From the NCBI GenBank assembly GCA_963580285.1, contig CAUZLF010000216.1, positions 62,001 through 126,000 on the forward strand: a stretch of DNA of 64,000 bases, written 5' to 3'. The notes under the pieces are model-generated. The model saw nothing but the letters and a program-made list of their open reading frames with translations, was not told the DNA's origin and did not search any database. Positions 34,458 to 46,400 of this stretch are shown in pieces. Each line of letters starts with the position of its first letter. Position 1 is the stretch's first letter. Source of the DNA: Lucinisca nassula. Lineage: Eukaryota; Mollusca; Bivalvia; Lucinida; Lucinidae. The position numbers and the translations under genes are program-made.

Positions 34458-37400
34458 CTGAAATGAAATATGCATCACTATTATAGTCAACTGATCTGAC
34501 AATCTACATCGTATCAAATGGATCTTACAACTACAGAGGACCCTCGTTATAACGACAGTATTTGTTCCCTATTATTGTGTCGTTATAAATTGCCTTTATA
34601 AAGAATCCCAGTTATGTGTATGATAGGTGATAAAAAGCCTTTTCCCCATCAATATTCCAAGAAACAAATTTTATAGACATTTGTTAGAATCACCTCGGTG
34701 AGGCGAAACAAATTTTATAGACATTTGTTTCTTGGAGTATTAGATTACAAGAAGTGCCTCGGAAAGTCATCTGGTGTACATGGTGCCAAGGAACTGCACA
34801 ACCCTTAGATGGCAGACCACAGAGGGAAGTCCAAGTCGGATCCGACAAGTTGGAGGTTGTAGCTTCCTTTTGCTACCTAGGTGACATGCTCTCAGCAGCT
34901 GGTGGTTGCGACCTTTCAACCACATCACGTGTGAAAACAGCCTGGAAGAAATTCAAGGAGTTGCTACCAGTTCTCTCTTCCTGCCACCTCTCGTTCAAGA
35001 CACATGTGCGGAGCCCAATGCTACATGCCAGTGAGACATGGCCATTGACAAAGCCAAACCTCCAACGTCTTCAGCGGAATGACAGGGCAATGATCAGACA
35101 GATCTGCAATGTCAAGCCACAGGACACGGTCACCATCAGGTCCAGTGAGTTACTTGAGCGTCTTGGCATTGAGGACCTGGACCTCATCCTGAAATAGAGA
35201 AGGCTCCGGTGGTATGGACATATGGAATGCTCCAACGGTGCAGTCAAGACTGCCTGCGACATACAGGTAGGTGGAAAGCGGGGGCCTGGAAGGCCCAAGA
35301 TGACCTGGAAGCAGCTGACAGAAAGAGATTGCAGAGAATGGAAGCTCTGTGCTATCGATCCTCATGATAGACAAGCCTGGAGATCTGGTGTAAGATCTGC
35401 CATGCGTGCAGCAAGCCAGCTATCTGGAAGAGGGCCCACTTATGTGGACGTTGCCCCTGTACCTGCACGTTAATAAAAAATCCGTTGATGATGATGATGA
35501 AGAATCTTTCATAACTATGGATTCGATTTGGGCATTTCCAACCCGAGGGAAGCCCACGCCGCCTAGAACCGAGGCTTAGCCTTAAGCTTAGAATTCAGTC
35601 TATTGAAATTGTCGTTATAACGAGCTTTGCCATTATAGTGAATGTCGGTATAAAGAGGGTTGACTGCATCTTGTATTATATGCAAATCTGTCCAGTGGAT
35701 TCAATAATGTAAAAGGTTTGATTTGGAGTTTAACAGCCTGTTCAACATTATTTAGATCATGTCAAGCCATGCTTTTCCTGTACATGTTTATACATAAAAG
35801 GTTAACACCTATTTTGCTAGAAACATGTACTGACACCTGCCATTATTGAATCATCAGAAGAGAGAGAATGACCATCAAAACTATTTCAGGATCAATCATC
35901 AAACCTTGATGCACCTGATGGGGATCAAACCCATGACCTCTTGATCACTGACTGAGCCACAGAGGACAGCATAATTCCAAAGCACATGGAGATATTTAAT
36001 AATTATGACTTCATCAAGTCCTTAACTTCTTCCTCATAGAACTTACAGCATCCCGCACACTGTGAAAACTTCCAACAATGACACGGCATGCATGAGCGTG
36101 CCTTTGATGACACAGAGTGAGTGAGTGAGTGAGACTTAGTTTTACGTCCCACCACCAACAGCTAAGGTCATACGGAGACGGGATCTCGGTTTAAAGACTC
36201 ATCCGAAAGTCTGGAGAAGCCCGGGATCAATCCTGCGATCCCTGGTTTACAAGGCGAGTAGCGTAACCACTGCACCACGGAGGCTTCTAACACAGAATGA
36301 GACATTTACTTCTGGTAATGCTCAGATCAAAAGAATTCTAAATCATTCCAACTAAGCTTTCTGACCTGCTGCAATAAAAAGAATTATTCAGAAAATGTTG
36401 CTATAATATACATATGTATTATGTATCATGCTAAAATAATTTTTCTTTGCCCATATATTTATGCGTGGAAGCATCATGCAGCTGGCCCTGATTTTGTTTT
36501 GTTTGATTTTATGTTTAGTGTCCCCATCAACACTATTTAAGTTATTTTGGAGACATTGCTTCCAATTCTGTGAGACTTCTACCCAACATTAAGATGAAAT
36601 GACATCTCAATCCCTGTCGCCCAATGAAACCAATAGGGTTACTTGAGCGTCTTGGCATTGAGGACCTGGACCTCATCCTGAAATAGAGAAGGCTCCGGTG
36701 GTATGGACATGTGGAATGCTCCAACGGTGCAGTCAAGACTGCCTGCGACATACAGGTAGGTGGAAAGCGGGGGCCTGGAAGGCCCAAGATGACCTGGAAG
36801 CAGCTGATAGAAAGAGATTGCAGAGAATGGAAGCTCTCTGCTATTGATCCTCATGACAGACAGGCCTTGAGATGGATGCATGCATGGACGGTCTGACTTG
36901 CATCAATTTGCCTGAGCAGGCTAAGACCTTCTATGCGGTTTACCAGTACTCATACGCGGTCGGCTTCAGCTCTGTGGAGACATCATGCAGCCCAATCTAT
37001 TACTCCAAGCCCCGATGGGCAAGGGCCAACCAAGCCCTGATATTATGCCCATGTATACACTGCTTGCCAATGCCCCTTCTATAAGGTGCTTTGAATTTAA
37101 GGGTTAAACATAGACAGAAGTTGGAGCTTACATGTTTTCCGGACACTGTCGTGGTTTCTTCATTCTTTTTCCTGTCTCCAGGTAACCAGGGAGATCACTG
37201 TTACTAACATCAGGATACGGAGTTACTCCCCTTGTCAATAATTCCCATAATAATACACCATAGGACCACTGAAATAATGAAAACAAAAGAACTGTATAAA
37301 TCAAAATGGATATCAGTAATATTCAAGGATAATGATTTGTTTGTTTGCCAAGTAAACAATATTTAGGTCATATCGAGACGAGGCGATCAATTGACATGAC

Positions 37401-40400
37401 TACAATTTTTCTGGTCAGGCTTATACATGTCCATAAGCCGTTAACCAGTACAGTGCACATTCTTCAGCCAGAAACTGACAACCACCCTTCTTGAATCAAC
37501 AGGAGTGAGTGAGTGTTTGAGTTTTACGTCCCACCAACAGCTAAGGTCACACGGAGACGGGACCTCGGTTTAAATACTCATCTGAAAGTCTGGAGAAGCC
37601 AGGGATCAATCCCTCAATCCCTGGCTTACAAGGCGAGTAGCGTAACCACTACACCAAGGAGGCTTCTATCAGCAGAAGGAAGGTAATGACCATAGAAAAA
37701 ATTTCAGGATCAATCTCCATGAAAGAATTTTGGTGACCCAGCAGGTAACAAATCCCCAATCTCCTGATCACCAGTCAGGCCCACATCCAAATAACCTACC
37801 GAGGCCAAAAATACAGTACCTTCATTGGAGGTAACTCTTCCAATATTTTTTTCCCCTTGCCAAAGGGGTTTAGTCTTGAAGGAAAGAATTTGCTCCTGAG
37901 GAGCAAATTCTTTCCTGCATGAGTAGACCCCTTATTGAGGTGAGTGAGTGAGTGTTTGAGTTTTACGTCCTACCAACAACTAAGGTCATACGGAGACGGG
38001 ACCTCGGTTTAAAGACTCATCGGAAAGTCTGGAGAAGCCGGGGATCGATCCTGCAACCCCTGGTTCACAAGGCGAGTAGCGTAACCACTGCACCACGGAG
38101 GCTTCTCCCTTACTGAGGTCACAGGAATGCCAATAGGAAGTCAGAAAATTTGTTTTCCTAGCAACAAAGATGATATTTTGTTTTCCTGTTATTTTTTCTG
38201 TTTTTTTTTTTTTTGTTTTAGTTTTTTTTTTGCTATTATGGCTCTTTCAAGATTGTTTCACTTTCTTCAAGCCACAGAGGTGGACAAAAAACAAGAGTAC
38301 CCTAGAAAAGTCATCTGACCTTCCATTGCAGAACATGGCATCTCAGATGTTACTCAAGCAAGGCTGGAACTGACATTGTGAAATATATGTCGGGTTTATC
38401 CATCCCCCTAATGACAGCTTAGATGCTTTATTCAGTTTTTGTCAGGGAAAAAGGTAAAAGTTTGAATATTAAACAAGCCTTTGGTGAGTTTCATAAATAG
38501 CATAATGAGATTACCACATGTATGAGATTTTGTGTATCATATGGTCATTTTTCTTTGTATTTTCTCCACTGAAAATTTGCAATGGTTTCTACAGAAAACA
38601 GTACTTTGACAAGAACAAAGTGATAATATTACGTTGCTTTGTGATGTTGTGCATTTAACTCCGAAACAATGATGTGACATTTCAACACTGCTTACATTAA
38701 CATTCATTTGATAATGCAAACAGAATTTTTTTAGAATAGTTAGATCATGTAACACTAGACAGCCATTTTTCACTACTTCAGCAAATCAGATCCGTACTTT
38801 CTTAGTCTTGATTATCATTTGTTTGTTTGTTTGTACTGGTGTTTAAAGGGCCAGTCAATACTATTTAAGGTCATTTTTGAGCTGATCAGTTTATCTATCC
38901 ACAGTTTTCCTTGGCAAGCTTATACGTAAGCGGTTAACCAGTACAGTGCACATTCTTTTATTCTTTTGCCAGAAACTGACAACTGCCCTTCTTGAATCAG
39001 CGGAAGAGAGGGAATGACCACAGAAAAGATTTCATGATCGATCTTCACGAAAGAATGTTGCTGACCTCGGAAGGTATCCGTCCTCCTTATCACCAGTCAG
39101 ACGCGCATCCAACTGAGGTACCGAGGCCGGCCTTGATTATCATATTTAAGGGGAATGGGAACACCTAGCAGATTTGTCTGTCTTTCTCAAAGGGAGACAA
39201 CTTTTGGAACTTCCTGTTCACTTTTCTATAAGCCCTGCCCCACTGAAAAATGGATCTACTCTTAAAGGAAGAATTTGCTCCTCAGGAGCAAATTCATTCC
39301 TTTAGTTGACCCCTATTGATATGGGAGACAAGAATACTTTTGCAAGAGTTGCCTCCCCTGAAGGTGTTCCCATTCCCCTTAACCCTTTCCTACTCAGATA
39401 GGTGTTTTTACGTGTCTGAACCCACCCCCTCCCCTTTTTGAGCACCAGAACCACTTAAAACCTGCATTCCGCACACCTGAACAGCTATGTTTGCATTCGG
39501 ATTAGTTGTCCTAAAAAATGGCCTGTTTTTTCGCCAGCTCCCCACTAAAGATGTACCGTTGGGGGGTTTGAAGGGGGGTGACAGCCCCCCCTCGCCACTG
39601 AAATGAAATCTGAGGGTGTCTGGGGTTAACAATGCCTCGAAATTGATGCTGGCAAAACATGCTGCAGACAGTGAAAATGGTCAGTGCCAAACCCCTTACT
39701 TGTTGCCTTGACAGCAGTGTGAAGATTAAGATTCGGTTAAAAATACATGTGAAATCACACTTCTTGACAACTTTGTGATGCCCCTCGTTACCATGGTGAT
39801 TTAGCCTAAAAAGGTTCCATTTGAAAGGCTACTGACCAGTGAACATTCCTGCAAAGTTTTATGTAAAAGAGACCATTCATTATGAAATAATGATTGCATG
39901 AAGTTGCTGTCCTAGGCAACACTGTGAAAATCAGCAAAATTTACAAAGTCCCCAAGTGGGAAGGGGTTGTTCATCATGTTAACAAGTCTATGTAATGAAT
40001 ACCCCTTCAAACCTCATTTTATACAGAGAAAACCAGGGTTTACAGGGGTAAACATTATTTTTCTTATGTCTGCTCCAAGACAGGTTGTTGGAACTCGTTA
40101 GAACCGCCTCAATGAGGCGGTGCTAATGAGCACCCACAACATATGTATGCAGTATAAATAAGAACAATATCACGGATTTTCATCACAAAAGTAGCCTTTT
40201 TGAAGATGTGAAAAATGCGCATATTACGGGTGTGTTATCGTAATGAACGCTTACCACATCTGAGTGAGTATTAAACTCTAGAGATTCCACGACTTCAGGA
40301 GCCATCCATTTGACTAGATTTTTGGTTTTCCCTCCATCTTCACTGAGATACTGGTCATGACTAAACAACTCCTTGGTAAGACCATACTCTGACACTAGCA

Positions 40401-43400
40401 CTTTCTTCTGGTCTGTGACTCTGAAAATTAAATTTTAATATAGTCCATAGCCCCAGATTAGAGGGGGTTATGCTACTCGCCTTGTAAACCAGAGGTTGCA
40501 GTATCAATCCCGGGCTTCTCCAGACTTTGGGATGAGTCTTTAAACCCGGTCCCGTCTCTGTATGACCTTAGTTGTTGGTAAGACATAAAAATAAAGCACT
40601 CACTAACTCAAGCACATTCTTTGACCAGAAACAGACAACTGTCCTTCCTGAATCAGCGGAAGGGAATGATTATAGAAAAGATTTCATGATCAATCTCTGC
40701 CAAAGAATGTTGCCGACCCAATCAGGATCAAGCCAGCGACCTCCTGATTACCAGTCAGACACGCATCAGACGGAGCCACCGAGGCTGGACAAGCCACAGC
40801 ATTTCCTATCTGTTTTATTATCAGAACAATAAATTAATTTTTAGACCTGTTGCTTATAGTTGCTGCAGCTAGGAAGCAATGGAAATATCATTAATTTCTA
40901 GATAAAGCATTATGACTACTGTCACTATGACAACAATAAACCAACTTACAGTTTCTGGCAGCTCTGTTACTATGGGTAACATGAACACTTCGTAGGTAAG
41001 ACACTATGACTACTGTTCCTATGGCAATAATAAATCAACTTACAGACAGTTTATGGCAGCTAGGCTACTATGGGTAACATGAAACATTCTAGTAAAGACA
41101 CTTTGACTACTGTCGCTATGGCAATAATCTATCAACTTACAGTTTCTGGCAGCTAGGTTACTATGGGTAACATGAACACCTTCTGGAAAAGACACTATGA
41201 CTACTGTTGCTATGGCAATAATATATCAACTTACAGACAATATCTGGCAGCTAGATCACTATGGGTAACATGAAACATTCTAGTAAAGACACTTTGACTA
41301 CTGTCACTATGGCAATAATATATCAACTTACAGTTTCTGGCAGCTAGGTTACTATGAGTAACATGAGCACCTTCTAGCAAAGACACTATGACTACTGTTG
41401 CTATGGCAATTATAAATCAACTTATAGACAATATCTGGCAGCTAGGTTACTATGGGTAAAATGCACATTTTCTAGCAAAGACACTTTGACTACTGTTGCG
41501 ATGGCAATAATTAATCAACTTACAGACAGTTTCTGGCAGCTAGGTTACTATGGAAATATGAAGACACTATGACTACTGTTATTATGGCAATAGTAAATCA
41601 ACTTACAGACAGTTTCTGGCAGCTAGGTTACAATGGGTAACATGAAGACACTACGACTACTGTTACTATGGCAATAGTAAATCAACTTACAGTTTCTGGC
41701 AGCTAGGTTACAATGGGTAACATGAAGACACTACGACTACTGTTACTATGGCAATAGTAAATCAACTTACAGACAGTTTCTGGCAGCTAGGTTACTATGT
41801 GTAACATGAACACTTGCTAGATAAGCCATGGCTTCAGCTATTTGTACTGCCATCTCCAGTAGTTCTAATACTGTTAAGTTCTGTAAGAGAAATAGGGCAA
41901 AATTTATAAGAGTCAACAAATGGCCACACAACTGATCAAATATAAAGGGGAATGGGAACACCTGGCTGATTTTTCTGCCATTTTTCAAAGGGAGACAACT
42001 TTTGGGACTTCCTGTTTGCATTTCTATAAGCCCTGTCCCACTGAAGAAGGGGCCTTCTCTTAAAGGAAAGAATTTGCTCCTCAGGAGCAAATTCTTTACT
42101 TCAAGAGTTGACCCCTATTGACATGGGAGACAAAAATATTTTTGCAGGAGTTGCCTCCCCTGAAGGTGTATCCATTCCCCTTAAGTTACCATTGAACTGA
42201 CAGATTGGTAAACAAGCATTCGTCTTCAAGCACCTTAAATGCCTCTCAGACCTTTGTTGCACAACTGGACATTTATTTCCACTGCCTTTGGCGGGCAAAA
42301 ACTGGAGTACCTGGAAAAAGCACCTGACTTTATGCTCCAGAGCTTGGCATTTCAAGCTCCAACCCACAGTGGTGAGAGACCCAGCACTCTTAACCACTAG
42401 GCCAGGGAGGCCATTGTAAAATGGGTTGAATATTACACAAAGTATATTTGGAGCAGACAAAAAAATAAATCCCTTGACATCACTGTTTGATCACTCCACA
42501 AGCCTCGCAACTTCCAATCTTACCTGCCAACACTCCCAATTTGGGTGTGACTCTCACGAATTATTGTGCGTCTCACTCCCCCACGATCGTTTTTTGAAAA
42601 TGGCCCAAATCTCACAAATTTTAATGCATCTGATGCCTAGATCAAAAGTAATAAATTTGCCATACCGGATATTTACCTAGGCGAACTGGTTATTATCGGC
42701 TTATCTGAATCGCTATTTATGCAATTAGAGCCGGGATACAGCATTATTGGAAAATCACCTTAAGGTCACAGGTATAATTGGGCTATCAATAGCAAATCTA
42801 TTATTAGGCAGATAAACAAAACTAGACAAAAGTGCCCAGTAGGGCACGTATACCCCCGGCCAGTGCCATCACCTCAGCTGAAAATAACAAGTAGTCATAC
42901 TGGTTGTTGCTACCAAATTTTAAGTCTCTATGTACAGTAGTTATTGAGAAATCTTTGACACAAAATAATAAAAATATACACTATTAAACAGCAAGAACTA
43001 CAAAGGGAAATAACTCTAAAAGGCCTGACTCCTTGGCCCTTATTTTCTTTCCCACAATACAACTAGTCATACTGATCATGTGTGCAAAATTTCAAGTTTC
43101 TATGTACAGTAGTTATTGAGAAATCTTTGACACAAAATAAAAATATACACTATTAAACAGCAAGAACTACAAAGGGAAATAACTCTAAAAGGCCTGACCC
43201 CTTGGCCCTTATTTTCTTTCCCACAATACAAGTAGTCATACTGATCATGTGTGCAAAATTTCAAGTTTCTATGTGAAGCAGTTCCTGAGATATCTTTGAC
43301 ACAAAATAATTGTTTACGGACACACAGACAGACAGACAGAAAAGACAAAAACTATATACCCCCATTGCATACTTCGTATGCCGGGGGTATAACTATCCAT

Positions 43401-46400
43401 TTGTCTACAATCTATCTATCGGTAAATTTCTAAGTTTGGCCCTCAGAATAATCAGATATCGAGGCATCCCTGTGTTACAAAAATATTACAGAAATCAAAT
43501 TTAGCCCTTTAATTTCTTTGTTGCGTACTAATAATCTTCCATTATAACAATCTTTTTAATTTTTTTTCGACATTTTACAAGGCACCCAGAACCTCGTGTG
43601 GAGACCGATGAATAAAATGGTTATTTTGTTTATAAAATCTATGATAATGTAAAACATCAGCTCAAAGTATTTATCAATTATCCATCTTAGGATAAATATG
43701 TTCATTTTTAATAAGATTTGATAAAATTCTGTGGTAAAATGGATCATTTTATCTGACTTGTGAAGCGACCTTTAAAACTAAGAAACATATACTCGGACAG
43801 TACACAGCTTCACACATTTCAGCACTTATTTTATTTTTTTTTTTTTTTCGTAGCTAAAATTACCCTGCAGGACTGGGTCACTCCTGCTAAAAATCCACAT
43901 TTTTTTTATACTAGGTGGGTAAGCTAGCTCTTTCTTTTTTTATGGGTGCTTAGTGATGCGGTTCAATTTATTTTTTTTTATGGGTGGTGGGTCTTTGAAA
44001 AAGTTGGCACCCATCCCCTCGCCCCTATATGATTAATTCTGGAACAACCCTTAGCATTTTGGGAAAAAAATCTCACTCTTTTAAATTTTTCCTGAAAATT
44101 CCATGCGCACATAAGAAGGTGAAAAATGGTCTGTTGCGCGCAGTCTCACGCTTTGGATTTTCTCAAAGTTGGCAGGTATGCTTCCAATACAGGTTCAGAA
44201 CCCACCTTACAGCCATAGCACTACTTTTGCAAAAACAAAAAACATAAGAAAGTGCAACTTACCCTGTTAGAATCTCTAACATAGGATTTCAGGTCTCCAC
44301 TTTGAGCATACGGAGTTACAACTATGGGATCATCTGACACCGTTATACAGACCCCTGTAATAGGGGCCACACCTGGGTGCTGCAGGTCCCTGTACCTCGC
44401 AACTGTCTGTAAGAACTCGGCTAAGGAATCTGTGCCTGTGTGGTTACCTACAGAAATTGATTAAGATACACTATTTACCCCTAAATATTTGAACACCTCA
44501 ACCCCTTACCATACTTGGTCTAAAATTTGAACAAGTACCATTTACCACCCGATGTTAGGTCAAAAAATAGCTGGATGAGTGGCAAACAATGTACAACCTG
44601 ATGAGATGCCACATTCTGTGGCGTCTAAAATGTGTCGTCTCATCTGGATTTACACTGTTTCCTCAGGACTGTCTGTCTGAATACATAGGGTAATTACGAT
44701 AAATTCTGGGCATTACAAAAGCTAAGGGAAGACGTGGCCCAAAGGTCATGTTCAGCTCACTCTAGCATGAAATTTGTCTTGCTCATTCATTTTATAATTC
44801 CAACAACAGTTGGCATTTTAAAATTTTAGTTGACATTTTAAAATTAACGGGCAAGGCAAACTAGAGCTGTCAGTGAAACTGACTAGGGCCCCGGCAGCGC
44901 TATCAGAAATTTGTGGACGGACAGACGAACGGACGGACAGACAGACAGACAGACAGACGGACGGACAGAGTGATTACTATAGGGCACCCACACTTTCAGT
45001 GCGGGGCCCTAATAACAGTCTTCCCAGATCTGATCAGGAAAATTGCATGATTGGTTTGTATTTCAAAATTCATAAGCATTACAAATTTCAAGCTCTACTG
45101 TTTGCTTGTGTTGAGGTTTTACATCCCTATCAACACTATGCAGGTCATTCTGTAGAAGTTGATTCCAATTGTTTGGGACTTTTACCCAACACTGAGATGA
45201 AATGACATCTGAAGCCCTACCACCCAAACAAACCTCTACAGTTTAAAGAGTGTCCGACTTGCACTACTTTTCCGGGGCAGGCTTAGATCTAAGTGGTTTA
45301 CCAGTACTCAAGTTCTGTCTGAACGGAAGCATCATGCAGCCAAATCTATTTCTCCAAGTCGCATAGGCGAGTATGCTCAAGCTCTATTGAGTTGAGCATG
45401 AAATGTTTGATAATCTATAGTCCTGGCCCCGAGGTTATGAAACATTTTTCATGCTCCACTGAGCTCAACTCACTTGAGCATGAAATTTATCCTGGCATTT
45501 TAAAATTTATGAGCAGGATAAATGACATTATGTGCTGATCTGAGCAGGAAAATTGCCCGATTTGTTTGTATTTTATTAGTTATGAGCATAACAAACATCA
45601 TGCTCAACTGAGTTGAGCATGAAAAAAGTTTTACAACTCTAGTCATGAGTGATGTACAAGGACTTAAGTCAGCCTGTGCATCGGTGCAGTCTGATCAGTC
45701 ACTGCAGTTCACATGAGGGGTCAATAGTCACTGGACTATCCAAAAAGTAAAAGACTAGGCTATAGTCAGACTGGGTGGATGCAGAGACGAACCCCGAGTC
45801 ATTGCTGGTTTTGTTTGTCTTCAGGGCCTTCTGTGTTTGCTGAAAGTTCAGCCATTTTCTAAACAAATTTTTGAAAATAATTTAACCTGACAGCCCTAAA
45901 TTCCAAAATCAACTCATGCTATATGCGAGCCGGAAAATTCCATTCAGTACAAAATGATTAAAATATATACTGTACCTTGTAATGTTTTACAGGCAACATC
46001 TGCGGGGTTTTCATCATCTGACTTGGAATATGTTGCTTTGTAAGTCACTCCAAAATTACCTTAAAAACACAATTGATACTGTAAATAATAAATACACTGC
46101 AGAGGCGTTATAACGCTGATGCTTATAACGCGGAAATCGTTATAACGCTGTTGGTCTGTGGCTCCCGTTTTTTTTTTAAGTTTTCCCCCCAGTTTTGAAA
46201 GTTTGGCCGTAAATTGTTGCCCTTTTTCCGCGGAACTCGTCGGTCAAAATATCGTCAGCCGATAAAGTTGGGCCGTAATTTTGAATACAATGCGGTATAC
46301 TGCAGGGTGCTGTGCTTGGTACCCTACATTTTTAATAATTCAAAAACATCAATGTGTTGTTTTCCAGTTACATCCTTAAGGATAGTAATCTTCCACTTTC

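Noticed and set aside
41767..42090. Exon f extended upstream into a 107-codon frame
   Set aside because: The extension reads through the acceptor at 41881-41883 into a TTAA MITE; the kinase alignment begins exactly at the acceptor.
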